Shown: piece after piece, positions 34,301-43,969 of the stretch
Layout of the letters: each line of letters opens with the position of its first letter
How positions within the stretch are numbered: the stretch's first letter is position 1
Source: Ditylenchus dipsaci
Taxonomy: Eukaryota; Nematoda; Chromadorea; Rhabditida; Anguinidae
NCBI GenBank assembly: GCA_004194705.1
Contig: SADC01001185.1
Location: 62,001-126,000, forward strand
DNA: 64,000 nucleotides
Direction of reading: 5' to 3'
The notes under the pieces: model-generated
What the model saw: the letters and a program-made list of their open reading frames with translations, nothing else
Databases searched by the model: none
Told to the model about the DNA's origin: nothing
Position numbers and translations under genes: made by a program

Positions 34301-37300
34301 AGTTTACCCCCCCCCCCTTTAGTAAACCCAAAAAACCAACTTTAAGGGGCTTCTGACCACTCCGGGCTGGGATTCTGAGCGATCCAAGTCATCTTTTGAC
34401 TAGGAAATTCGAATTCCCGCAAAATTCACTCATATTTGCTGCAAAATTACGAGAATTAGCTGCAAAATTACGAGAATTAGCTGCAAAATTCCGTTTTACC
34501 CTTTTCATTTGTGTACACAAACGTACACAAAGATATTTAGATTTTTTATCTGTGTACTAAAATGAAAATGAAAAATTTAAATTTTCAAAAATGTTCAAAA
34601 CAAAAACACAATATTTTTTTGCTTTCTTACGTTAAAAAATAAAAAATTTTCGTACACAAAAATTTGTAAAGAAAACAACACTGATTTTGAGTACCCTATC
34701 GCGGGAGTTTTTTTATTGCATATTTTTGTAGAGCATGTAGGACTTGTAAGTGAAACTGGGACATTGAGGCGATATTACCACAAAAAGATAAGGGTATCAT
34801 GGTTTTTATTGGTAATTTTTATTCAATGCTTTACTTCACAAAATTTCAGTTCCGAGTTGTGTGTATTCAGTACTCAAAATGACCGCTAGAATCTAGCAAA
34901 ACATGTTCGATTATTCAGATAGGGTCTGAAAATAAATGAGAATCAGTAATCATCCACCACAGGGGCCCAAATTTAAATTCATAATCATTAGGAGAAATTG
35001 GCGCCAAATTAAAAATTTCGAAAAATGGTCAATTTTGGGGTGCAGGATCAAAATACCCAAAGACAAAATACCCAAGGACAAAATACCCAAATACAAAATA
35101 CCCAATGGTCAAAATACCCAATGGTCAAAATACCCAATATACATATTGTACAGATAATGTTCATTAAACGCTATTATCATAATATTATTATCATAATATG
35201 CACCATCTGCTATTATCATATTAATAGGACGTCAAAAGCCCACTAAAAGACCACTCTTGGGTATTTTAGGTATTTGGGTATTTTGTCTTGGGTATTTTGA
35301 TCCTGCACCCAATTTTGGACCATGATTGTTTTGTGTTTCAGATAGAGTTGTACAATTGTCCGGACAAATAGAAACCCGGACAATTGTCCGGACAATTGTC
35401 TGGACAAATAGGACAAATTCGGACAAATAGGGACAAATAGAAAATTTCCAACCTAACTTTATTAAAATCAAAGCCAAACAAAAAAATCATTCAATATCAT
35501 TGATAAAACATTCAAAATCTATATAATTATATTAAGTAAAACAAACTTACTTTTGGCAAACTTCACGAGTCATGGCTAACCAATTGCATACACAATTCTT
35601 ATTCAAGCCGGCTTCTTTCATAACTTGCTTGTTGGAGTAGCTCTAGTGAAGAATACGTTTCCATCTTTCGCCTTGGTGTACCTGTTGCTTTTTTGCGAAA
35701 AACAGCTTGTTCCCCTTGTTCATTATGGTTATTGTATTATTGGGATTATGGTGATCAGGGTGAATATGGTTAACATGATCACCTTAAAAACAATAGGAGG
35801 GACTAAGGCAATAAATTGAAACGCATTCTTTACTAGACCCTTGTTGGAGTAGTCATTTGCCCACATGTAGAATAAATAAAAAAGAACGAAAAACTATAGG
35901 GAAAGATTTGTAGGGAAAGATTTTACAGAATTCGATGACTTAAGACGAAAAACACCAAATACAATGGTGGAAAAAACAACATTAGGGACCAAGACCAAGA
36001 CCATACGAGGGCTATCACTTGCCCATGAAACCTGCAGAATTTCAAAATGACAATTGATTTCTGTTAAAAAGTTTAAAAATTTTCTTTACCTGGTTGACTT
36101 TATTGAAATCTAGAAAGTGTTTTTGTCATATTCTTCTCAAACGAAACCGAGAGCTTGATAGAGGAGTAAATTTGCTACATTTTGGTACTAAGGACGTATG
36201 CAAAAATGCAAATTTATAGTGTTTTATGCAAAGTTAGAAAAAACGCGCAAAACCACTATTTTTACTCGGAAAAATGGCAGTTGTTTGCTTCAAGTGGTCT
36301 CTTATTTGTAAAACTCTTGGTTTTGAAAATTCTATCTTGATATTTGATAGAAGAGATTGTCAGCTTTCTTTTGGCTTTTTGCTTTCTTTTGGTTTAAGTT
36401 GAACTGATTATGAATTTGAATTTTGGGCCCTTGTGCCACACAATAAAAATGAAACAGAACATACCAAAAGCCAACGACTCTGGCAAAGCACTCAATTAGG
36501 TGAATTTGCTTGAGTACATCGAGAGAAACACAAGCGACAATTTCATGAAAAAATTAAATAAAAACATTCAAAATGACTTCATAATTTGATTTTGAAGTCA
36601 ATCTCTGGCGTGCATGGTACTGCGAATTAAAAATGCAAGAATTATTGTATCGGGCGCGAGCATGGCCCTTTAAAAGAGTTTTAAACGTTACAAAGTGATT
36701 TGAGAATCCACTAATCTTGGTTTCAGCCTTTTCAACCTCGAAAAACGAGTAGCGTCTATTTTTCGCCGCTGAGAACTGCCGTACTCCCTACTTTTTAGTT
36801 GTCTAACTCGGAAAGAAAAAGAGTCGAAAAAATATTTGACGTAATTTTATTAGGTCTAAACCTGTGGAAGCCTTCTTGGGTGTTATCAGTGTTGTGATCA
36901 GTCTAGTTGCCACTTTCGGATTCACCTTCTACTTGGACTTCCCTTCAACCCTGTTTCCAGCACTATGCCCTTTTTAATCCTTGAGTTGGTAAGTAGTTAT
37001 CTTTTTTATTAACCTATCTATTTTTCTAAATATTCTAATTCTAAGGGGTGGATGATGCTTTTCTACTGCTGGGCGCATGGCGCATGACTGATCTCGCCTC
37101 AGTGTAGAAAAGCGTATGGGGCTGACCATGCAAGATGCTGGAGCTAGCATTACTGTTACTTCACTCACCAACTTCGGGTGTTTCGGTAATATATTAGCGA
37201 ATTCTGACATAAAATTTAGCTCCAAATATTTTTCAGCCCTTGGATATTTTCTGTCGCCCACCCCTGCTGTGGCCGATTTCTGCATTCTGACAGCCACTGG

Positions 37301-40300
37301 AGTTATGATGGACTACCTCTACCAGATAACCTTCTTTGCGCCATCATGGTTTATGGAGGACTCAAAGAGGCAGAAGGTGGAATCAAAGTCTACTTCCGGT
37401 GTTGCAGGAAAGCTGTTGAAGAGGACAAATCGGTTGCTGTTGCTCGGGACCAGAATGAGGTGGAGGAAGAGGAGAAGGAGGCTGTTGAGTCTTTTCACGA
37501 ACGTACGTCTTTTTTATTCCACAACAAGTCATTGGTGGTTAGTTTTGATTCATAGAATCAGTGGAGACCCTTATCAGGTTATTGATCAGATTTTCTTCAT
37601 TTGGTTATTTTGATACAACCTTTCTCTCCTAACATTGCTATAAAGGACGACAAATTCACGGAGTCTAACTGCTTTCAATTTTTCATAATTTTGCACAAAG
37701 CAGAGGGTTGAACATGGTATCGACCTGACCTTGTTAAAGAATTTGTCCATTTTTGGATCAGTTTTTTTTTGGCTGATGGATTTTTTTAAATTTAGATTTT
37801 CAAAAAAAATGTAAAAATTAAAAAAATATTTCGATATTTGCTTCAAAATGTTTTGCTCAAGTAAATTTTGTTCGTAAGCCTGCAATAAGCACTGGAAAAA
37901 TGGCATTTTTGTTTGAAGAATGGTAAAAATTTCATTTTTTAACTTTTGAGATAGATATTCTGGTTTAAACTTAACAGAAGCCAATATATACAGGTTTAAC
38001 TGTGCATGTGTTAAAATGGGAGTGGGCATTAGCAGTACTAGTGCATGTTTCGGATCAAAAAAATGGCCAAACGACGGGACATGCTTCTAGGGGATGTATT
38101 AAATATTCGTTGCGTCTTTTTTTCCGAATTTCATAGGTTCGTTTTCATGCAAGAGCCATTTTTCAGTTACCTACATGCATCAGTTCTTCAAAGAGAAATA
38201 TGCTCCATTCATTTTGCGAAAAGAAGTCAAGGCGATCAGTTGGGTGTTTTTCATGTTATATGTTTGTGTCAGCTTCTACGGCTGCACCAACATGCGTGTG
38301 GACATTAGTCCAAAAAAATATATTCGGGACAATTCCCCATCCAGACTTTTGTTCATTTGGCTGGTTTGTATTTTTGTTAGAATACGCAAAAATATCCTTC
38401 TCACCTAAATTTAATATTTAGACAAGTACATTGGGCGGACAATGTGATGCCGAGCATCCACATTATGCAGCCACCAGATTTCCGAAATGCCACTCAAAGG
38501 AACAGGTAAGTATAAATAGGGTTGTCGAGTCAGTTATCTTTTTCATGCCGCGAAAAATTCCCTTTACACGATTTTTTTTTATTTATCAAAAGAAAAGCAC
38601 TGGAAGCCAAATTTAAAACGCGAAATTTTCGGGTCGGGTACTCGAACTCGAAACTCGAGGTTTCATGGGTTTCTAGTGCACTTACCCAGAAATCGGGACC
38701 CAACTCGACAAAACGGGCGACGTTAGGTCCTAACGACCGAACGGTTAGGACGGGCTCAAACGTGTTTCCCTCACCGAAATTTTCGAAAATGTGTCATATA
38801 TATATATACTCGACTCTCGATTTAACATACACTCTGGGGACGGACCCAGCCGTATGTTAAATGGGGGGGGGGGTGTTAAATTGACCGTATGTTAAATCGA
38901 GAGTCGACTGTATAACTAATTCATCCAACCCTATTGCAAATAAATACTCATTGGGACCACACCTTTTGGTCTTTGACCTTTTGATTCCTTTTATCATATT
39001 TTGTTACTTTTGAAGTTCACTGTACCCAGTCATCCTGGTGATAGTACCTAGGCACCTCGGTGGCTGCACTTAGGTGGTTTATTTGAATTGATGAAAACTC
39101 AAAAGGTCCAGGCTCAAACATCAAGAGTCGGTATTCCAACTGTATGAAAGAAAATCCGAGATGGGTGGAGGGGTTGGCCAGACTTGCGGACAATATTTTG
39201 CGGATGCGTGTTTCCGGACGTGATTGTTGCGGACAAAGCTTTGCGGATGAGGTTTGCGCCTCAACTTTTGCGGATCAAATCTTGCGGACGCAAGACTTGC
39301 GGACAAAGATTTGCGGACTAGAATTTGCGAACTTCATATAAGCATCGCCTAAGTCACAGGTTCGACTAACTTAGTTTTTAATACTGTCATCCTTCACTCT
39401 GGCTTGAGATACCTTCTTTTTTCTGCTCTTTTCTGCCAAACTTCGGTTCATCCGCAAAGTCGGTCCGCAAATGTTCGTCCGCAAAATGTGGTCCGCAAGT
39501 GTTGCGTCCGCGGAATGTTGTTCGCAAGCCTGGCCAACCCGGGTGGAGATCGAACTGAGTAAGTCCCGGACGCTTAATAATTATACACCCACACCCCAAA
39601 TGTTTGGAATACAAAAAGAATCCTGTAATTTCCTTTCCGTTGATTAAGGGCGATTTTCACTTTCAAAATAGTTGTGAAAAATTGCACAAAAGTGATAGTG
39701 CTCATAGGATTCGAACTCCCTAACAAATTGGATGGCCGCCACAGGGACTGGAACCGTGCAGATGAATTTACATGGTGCCCGACAAACTGGTATATAAATC
39801 TGAAAATCATGTCAAAAGTATTTATTATATTAAAAAGTTTATTCTAAAATATTTGTAGGTTCAACAAGATGGTGTTTACCCTGGAGAACACTGGTTACAG
39901 CATTGGTCGAGTGTCCACCAACTTCTGGGTGTGGGAGTACCAGGGGTTCCTCAACGACTTCCCTAGTGTTAACTATGAAAGAGACTTTTACAAGAGATTC
40001 TATTTGAGAAATTTCTTCAACCAATTCGACTATCAACAATTTAGAGGTGGCTGTTTTGGAAACCCTATTAATAGACATTTTGAGCAGTTAGCGAGAATTT
40101 TCAAAAAAAAAAATAGTTGATAGAATCAAATATGAGTTCTTTGTATGTCAATCGCACTGTTGAAAAGTATAATCATTTAAACGGCTTCCAAATGGGTTTT
40201 TTCTCCTGGCGTCGGACACATTTTTACCCCAATTTTCAAAGGTTTAAATTATTCTGTTTGTCAGTCTGGTCGCTCAATTTTTCAGAAATCGTAAAAAATT

Positions 40301-43300
40301 CCCCTAGAAATACAAACGCTTTATTAAACACCTCTCTTTAAAGATCATTGAATCGCGGGGTTGCTTTTTTAGAAAAAAAATTGGTATCTGAAAAACGACT
40401 GGCAAAATCCGAATCCTTGTGATATTTCGGCCAAAGTTACAAAATATAATTAGTAAAGTTTTCGAAAATTGGGACTAATTTGATACTAGGGGAATAATCT
40501 TGGAGGTGGGTATATCGGGGCTTGACTGTATAGACAATAATCAAGGATCAGAGCTTAGGGACGGGATGTTGCCTGAAACTTGAACTTTGTGACTGGACCG
40601 GTAGTTATAATTTTTAGTGGGCAAAGCTTTTCCTTGCTGCTAAAAGACTTCTTTTTGCTCCAAAGGACTTTTTTTTGCTGCTAATTTTTTTTGCTGCAAA
40701 AAGACTTTTTTTTGCGCCAAAAGACTTTTTTGCTGCAAAAAGACTTTTTTTTGCTCCAAAGGACTTTTTTTTGCTGCTAATTTGTCTGCTGCAAAAAGAC
40801 TTTTTTTTGCTCCAAGAAGACTTTTTTTGCTGCTAAAATACTTTTTTTTGCTGCAAATATTCTTTTGCTTCACATGCCTTCTTCGCAGCATTTTTTCACT
40901 AGAAATATCAATTATTATACATATTTGCGGTCAATTCGTTCACAGTCAATGCGTCCACAGTCAATTCGTGCATTCGCCAATTCGTCCACACGTCAATTCG
41001 TCCACAGATCAATTAATCACACTTTCGAAACCTAGGTAGTTCCTTATTCTCCAGGTGGGGTCCGGCTGAACAACTTAAGTACCGCCTAAAAATTTCGCGG
41101 CAAAAACCGACTTTTCATACACCACTAAATCACTCAAGGCACTGCTCTAGGCATGATATAATTATACATCCTCAATCTGAATGATTCCCTTAATTTAAGG
41201 TCGACTACCTCGTACTTATGCATTCCGGGGCAAAATTAAATAAAAACTTAAATTTTGGTTGAATTTTTTTCTAAAAAATTGATTTTTCATTTAGGAAGGT
41301 GTCAGAAAATAGCTTTAAATCATTCTGAGCGTAAAAAAGTTACTTAGCAGATGTTTAAACACTTTTCTCAATCAATATAAAGTCCGCCCCCCCTCCCCGT
41401 CCAAGTGCATATGTCGCGACTACCTTAAGTGGGTACTGTTTTTTTAAATAAATAACCCAGGGTATTAAAGATTCTAGGTAGTCAAAACAGGATTTTGGTC
41501 TCAACAAACTGTTTTCAGCACACAATTTTGGGTTGAATAGCATGGTTTATTCGTTCCTAAGAAATAATAAAAGTTTTGTGGACAAATTGACCGCAAAATA
41601 TGTATAATAATTGATATTTCTAGTGAAAATGCTGCGAAGAAGGCATGTGAAGCAAAAGAATATTTGCAGCAAAAAAAAGTATTTTAGCAGCAAAAAAAAG
41701 TCTTTTTGCAGCACGAAAAGTCTTTTTGCAGCAAAAAAAAGTCTTCTTGGAGCAAAAAAAGTCTTTTTGCAGCAGACAAAATTAGCAGCAAAAAAAAGTC
41801 TTTGGGAGCAAAAAAAAGTCTTTTTGCAGCAAAAAAAGTCTTTTTGGCGCAAAAAAAAGTCTTTTGCAGCAAAAAAAATTAGCAGCAAAAAAAAGTCCTT
41901 TGGGAGCAAAAGAAGTCTTTTAGCAGCAAGGAAAAGCTTTGCCCATTTTTAGTTAGCAAGCTACAAACCATCATGCAAATCGTTATGATGATCATTTTAA
42001 TTTATTCAAGGCATGGTCAAAATCAACGACAGTGCACCTGACGGCGAGCCTTGTGTGTCAGCCTTTACCTTCCAAACCAGTTTCTATGGTCTGGATTCGT
42101 GGGATAAACGCCAGGCAGAGCTGTTCCACTGGCGAGAGATTCTTAACCAGTACCCGGAGTTCAAAGCTTTCTTGGCCGGCATTTTCAGCCCCTTCCTCAT
42201 TGACCAACGGCGGACTATAGCCCCTAGTAGTATGCAGTCGGTGGGCTGTGCCATTGCTGTCATGGCACTCATCTCCATGTTGTTCTTGCCGGACAAACAG
42301 TCAGTGTTTGTCATGTCATTTTCACTTATATCTATTTCAATGGGTGTGTGCGGCTTTCTCTGTCTGTGGGGCAGTGATCTGGACAGTGTTTCTATGGGTT
42401 AGTTTTTTTTATTTGTAAAAAAAAGATAAAGATGTCATTGAAATACGCGTAAAATATATTTTTCGGTTTAGCCAGGTTTAGCGGCAGGAATTGTTTTCAA
42501 CCAAAACCACGATGGCTACCGAGCATTTTTTAAAAAATTATAATTTTTTTCGAATAATAGCATACTTTATTCTATGGTGTTTCTACTATGTTTTAAACAT
42601 TTTTCGCTTGAAATTCGGTTTTGGTATAAAGTATCCCAAATTTTTCGGAACCGAAATGTGACCTTTTCCCAGAAGGCGACTTCTTGCCAAAAGGCAAATT
42701 TCTGGCAGACATGCTGAAAACATCGCAGAAAAATATCAATTCATATTTTTGGAAATATTTTTAAAATCTTCTTGAAAAGCACAGACTTAAAGGGCCATTA
42801 CCGTCTCCGACAACGGTTTTCCCCCGCCAATTCAAATTTCTTTCTTTACCGTCGGATTTACGTAAGAATTTCTCAACTTGGTTTCTGACAAAACCATACC
42901 TGAAATTAAATTCTAAGCCTTGTTTTGTTAGAAAGCAAGCTGAAAAATCCGAACAGAAGTTGAATGAATTGGCAAAAAAGTTGAAGTGGTGGGGAAAATT
43001 TAAAACAGGTGGCAATGGCCCTATAAATTAATTCTTTAAAATTATAGAAAATATTTAAAAATAATAATAAAAAAGATTTAAAAATTTTTTGAAAATTTTT
43101 TTTCGGAACACCGCTTTTCCTCTAAATTACACTTTCTCCAGCAGTAAACCACCACGTAGATGCCCACAAAAACAGGAAAATTGGTGTTATGCTTATCATA
43201 TGCTATTATCAACTAATTATCATGAAAAAGTAATCATTGACTCATTTTAGGCTGCATTATAATGGCAATTGGTTTGGCGGTGGACTTCTATCCACATTTG

Positions 43301-43584
43301 CTATCGCTACCATCGCTGCGCAGAGGCGATGACAGCTGAAGCAAAAGTTATTGAAACCTTTCAATAGTTGGTTATCCAGTTCTGCAAGCGGGCGGCTCAA
43401 CTCTGTGGGCCATGACCACTCTGCCTTCATTCCCGCCTACCTGGTCAGGGTGTTCTTCCAGACCGTGGTGCTGGTCAATATATTTGGTCTGATTCATGCC
43501 CTCATCTGGCTGCCTCAGTTCATCTCTGCTCTGGATCCCATTGAACGAATCCCACGAAGAATTAAACATCCACATGCAGAATGA
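25332..43584 (+). CDS. Patched-related (PTR) sterol-sensing-domain membrane protein, ~13 exons
   Basis: RND-type multi-pass membrane protein of the patched-related family, greatly expanded in nematodes; roles there include cuticle formation, moulting and lipid transport. Exons by eye: 25332-25862, 26924-27116, a probable one ~27645-27754, 27942-28132, 28179-28300, 36854-36988, 37046-37195, 37237-37502, 38167-38363, 38422-38505, 39859-40046, 42011-42397, 43251-43584. Landmarks: loop 1 (LYKLFVPLDAPVRFEFE, FYVVHKDYDNLL, IPH before a membrane segment), sterol-sensing domain (SKPVEAFLGVISVVISLVA; VDDAFLLLGAWRMTDLAS; GLTMQDAGASITVTSLTNFG; AVADFCILTATGVMMDYLYQ), second half (WREILNQYPEFKAF; SVGCAIAVMALISMLFLP; GFLCLWGSDLDSVSMG; FFQTVVLVNIFGLIHALIWL). 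Ends PRRIKHPHAE. Odd: ~100-residue acidic/Lys insertion after residue ~70, and about ten single-base frame slips, detailed in the findings. ~920 residues. Confidence 0.85.
26210..26340. repeat. Palindrome GTTCGGCTAACCGATCGGG
   Basis: CAGTTCGGCTAACCGATCGG near 26230 pairs with CCGATCGGTTAGCCGAACCG near 26296-26320. It lies in the first PTR intron. Confidence 0.6.
26586..26893. mobile_element. hAT-like MITE with GGGACGGGAC words
   Basis: Ends TAGAGATGGCA / TGCCATCTCTA. The flanking octamers GCTATAAC and ACTACAAC agree at six of eight positions, consistent with an aged 8-bp duplication. The body is TCGGGACGGGAC words at irregular spacing. Relatives at about 7245-7450 and 50725-51168. Confidence 0.65.
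27120..27640 (+). other. Open but unrecognised coding-like stretch in a PTR intron
   Basis: After the PTR donor GTCAGT at 27117 a frame stays open to about 27375 (KPFFIEMQQQFECLAETCRK, SIPKQWLKDQPQFAAVL, YWKCEFYECGNTFPAYLQ), followed by a Cys-rich frame to about 27640. No family could be assigned. It could be a fragment of another gene or transposase, or an unrecognised PTR exon. Confidence 0.3.
27645..27754 (+). CDS. Probable additional PTR exon
   Basis: The reading NMIKALEKRYKADFDEKLL then VFRDSVQTYP runs straight into the start of the next PTR exon (IIYGVNVTG), the spacing expected of the PTR extracellular loop. The donor after CCT reads TAGATA, not GT; one missing G would restore it, in line with the deletion pattern elsewhere. 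Part of the 25332-43584 gene. Confidence 0.5.
28566..28885. repeat. Palindrome with a tRNA-like unit in each arm
   Basis: Left arm 28594-28662 (+) reads GGTGGCGCAGTCGATAAGC (A box) and later GCAGGTTCGATCACACC (B box); the right arm 28796-28862 carries the same unit on the minus strand. Outer arms GCGGGAGTCGAAAAAAGTGG / CCACTTTTTTCTACTCCCGC also pair. A head-to-head pair of SINE or tRNA-derived units. Lies at the start of PTR intron 4. Confidence 0.65.
28975..29165. repeat. Clustered GGACTGCAGTCGCC inverted words
   Basis: TTCACAATGGAGGATTGCAG / CTGCAGTCCTCATTGTGAA pair, then ACAGTCCACAGTCGCC and GGCGACTGTGGACTGT pair again. Keyword foldback, non-coding. Confidence 0.6.
29351..29567. mobile_element. 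C-tract family element with 8-bp duplication
   Basis: Starts ACGCTACTGTCATATACCCC and ends GGGTCGTTTTATATTACAGT then AGCGCCG. Flanks AAAGCTCG and GAAGCTCG (seven of eight) bracket it, and removing it restores the interrupted arm of the outer foldback. Inside are four tandem GCCTAAGGGCGAA units. Confidence 0.65.
29795..31600. mobile_element. Foldback with CGTCAAATTTGAATTT keyword ends and 0.86-kb palindrome core
   Basis: Outer arms: GTCAAATTTGAATTTTGAGC-type words at 29795-29940 and their complement at 31515-31600. Inner arms 29945-30300 and 30445-30805 are almost perfect complements (TTGGCCGGTTCAAGGC; CTCCTGATCAGGTTACTAAC; GCCGGAGCACGTTAAC). The right arm is split by the 30816-31512 insertion. 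Confidence 0.65.
30816..31512. mobile_element. C-tract element, GCGCTACCGGAGTATACCCC ends
   Basis: Left CTACCGGAGTATACCCCCC; right complement ends GGGTATACTCCGGTAGGG. Inner arms CACCCTATATCGACCTAAAA / CCGATATAGGGTG-like and core hairpin CCCCTGCGCCCCCGAAGG..GCGCAGGGGC. Flanks AAAATACG / AAAATTCA suggest an aged 8-bp duplication. Confidence 0.7.
31788..32948. mobile_element. Non-autonomous hAT with GC-rich arms, perfect 8-bp duplication GTTATAAC
   Basis: GTTATAAC at 31780-31787 and 32949-32956. Ends CAGTGTTGTCCC and (complement of right end) CAGTGTTGTTCC. Arms 31799-31960 and 32785-32935 are GGCGCTGGCGCCGGC words. AT-rich interior contains the TA-flanked MITE 32271-32622. Confidence 0.85.
32271..32622. 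mobile_element. Palindromic TA-flanked MITE nested in the hAT element
   Basis: TA at 32269-32270 and 32623-32624; ends CAGGGTGTTTCAAGAAGTCC and the complement of TTAAACACCCTG. Arms pair through TTTTCTCTTGACGGGCAATT / AATTGCCCGTCAAGAG. The centre carries ACAGGGGGACCAAGCG, a motif scattered through the window. Confidence 0.7.
33390..34690. repeat. Irregular array of TTTGTGTACACAAA words
   Basis: TTTGTGTACACAAA and shorter TGTGTACACA words recur at variable spacing at 33390-33620, 33835-33925 and 34505-34690, interrupted by the 33940-34500 palindrome. The keyword is itself palindromic. Minus-strand ORFs through it are artefacts. Confidence 0.65.
33940..34500. mobile_element. 561-bp near-perfect palindrome with 11-bp target duplication
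   Basis: CTTTTCATTTG at 33929-33939 is repeated at 34501-34511. Ends GGTAAAACGGAATTTTGCAG and its complement; arms pair almost base for base (ATTTTGCAGC words, GGCTGGGATTCTGAGC, GGATCAGAATTCCGGTCC, G8/C9 runs) around a ~40-bp loop near 34220. The long duplication favours a Mutator-type mechanism. Confidence 0.8.
35036..35313. repeat. Foldback with AAAATACCCAA keyword
   Basis: GGTGCAGGATCAAAATACCC at 35039 pairs with GGGTATTTTGATCCTGCACC ending near 35309. Left arm: six AAAATACCCAA units; right arm: four GGGTATTTT units. The loop contains an ATTATCATAAT repeat. Confidence 0.75.
35341..35450. repeat. GGACAATTGTCC / GGACAAATAG word array
   Basis: CAATTGTCCGGACAAATAG and GGACAATTGTCCGGAC recur five or six times over ~100 bp; the words are palindromic. 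Non-coding. Confidence 0.6.
35551..35642 (-). CDS. Possible homeodomain-like exon fragment
   Basis: Minus-strand reading NKQVMKEAGLN then KNCVCNWLAMTREVCQ ends at a good donor (GTAAGT, plus 35545-35550). The spacing of GL, V-NW and R resembles helices 2-3 of a homeodomain, but the usual WFxNxR is altered (NWLAMTR), so this is tentative. An upstream reading (RRKMETYSSLELL) may be the same exon after one frame slip, extending it to about 35700. It lies inside PTR intron 4 in opposite orientation. Confidence 0.3.
35820..36853. other. PTR intron 4 tail, nothing recognised
   Basis: AT-rich, no inverted ends or coding exon identified. The acceptor TTATTAG at 36853 precedes the next PTR exon. Confidence 0.4.
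38800..38912. repeat. Palindrome ACTCGACTCTCGATTTAAC
   Basis: ATACTCGACTCTCGATTTAA pairs with TTAAATCGAGAGTCGACTGT; inner CATACACT..CCGTATGTTAAAT and a G11 run. In the PTR intron after 38505. Confidence 0.7.
39165..39543. repeat. Foldback with TTGCGGAC keyword
   Basis: Ends GGTTGGCCAGACTTGCGG / GCAAGCCTGGCCAAC. The left arm has about ten TTGCGGA words at 8-20 bp spacing; the right arm has six TCCGCAA words inverted (39448-39525). Similar TGCGGATT words occur at 19590-19760 and TCCGCAA words at 44580-44625. Confidence 0.7.
39545..39760 (-). other. tRNA-like B-box sequences
   Basis: On the minus strand CAGTTCGATCTCC (about 39550) and GAGTTCGAATCCTATGAGC (about 39700) fit pol III B boxes; A boxes are poor. 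Probably SINE remnants in a PTR intron. Confidence 0.3.
40618..41944. mobile_element. Foldback with GCAGCAAAAAAAGTC arms and 8-bp duplication ATTTTTAG
   Basis: ATTTTTAG at 40610-40617 and 41945-41952. Ends GGGCAAAGCTTTTCCTTGC / GCAAGGAAAAGCTTTGCCC. Arms (40625-40920 and 41590-41940) are 15-25-bp units of GCAGCAAAAAAAGTCTTTT in inverted orientation; the interior 40920-41590 is AT-rich. The 8-bp duplication suggests hAT mobilisation. Partial second copy at 1-540. Lies in the PTR intron before exon 42011. ORFs over the arms are artefacts. Confidence 0.85.
42785..43022. repeat. Palindrome, AGGGCCATTACCG ends
   Basis: GGGCCATTACCGTC.. at 42790 pairs imperfectly with GGTGGCAATGGCCCT at 43022; inner arms share GTTTCTGACAAAACC / TTTTGTTAGAAAGC with the 609-838 family. 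In the last PTR intron. Confidence 0.6.
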
Positions 43585-43863
43585 GACCAACAGATTAATC
43601 CAGAAAAGGGTCGTACTGTTATGTGATTTAAATTCCTGTTTGTAAATAACTGGCCAGAAAAGCGTTATTTTTAAATAATTTATTTTCTTTTGTTGTTTTT
43701 TTGAAGGTCGCATCCAGTCTTGCGGAATCAACCGGCTTTATCAACCGGACATTAACAAACTGGCTGATGGTTGATGTGGCGGTTGATAAAATCCAGGCCT
43801 CGACAAGACTGATCGCATCACGTCCTTTCGAAATGGCAGTAAATGAGCTTTTTCCGAATTTCA

Positions 43864-43960
43864 TGGCGCAGTGGGTAAAGCGTTTTATTTTGGTGCGTAA
43901 ACACTGGAAAAAGGCTATTTTCCTCGAAGTCGCGAGTTCAACCCCACCTCCGGACAACTT
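43864..43960 (+). other. tRNA-like SINE head
   Basis: CATGGCGCAGTGGGTAAAGCG is an A box and GCGAGTTCAACCCCACC a B box, but they are about 70 bp apart, longer than in a normal tRNA. Similar A box at 13967. Preceded (43720-43790) by CAACCGG words shared with 63600-63720. Confidence 0.45.
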
Positions 43961-43969
43961 CGATTTGCC

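Noticed and set aside
37116..37613. 165-codon ORF taken as one protein
   Set aside because: It joins two PTR exons through an intron and continues out of frame after a slip near 37340.
43372..43731. 119-codon minus-strand ORF
   Set aside because: Antisense shadow of the last PTR exon.
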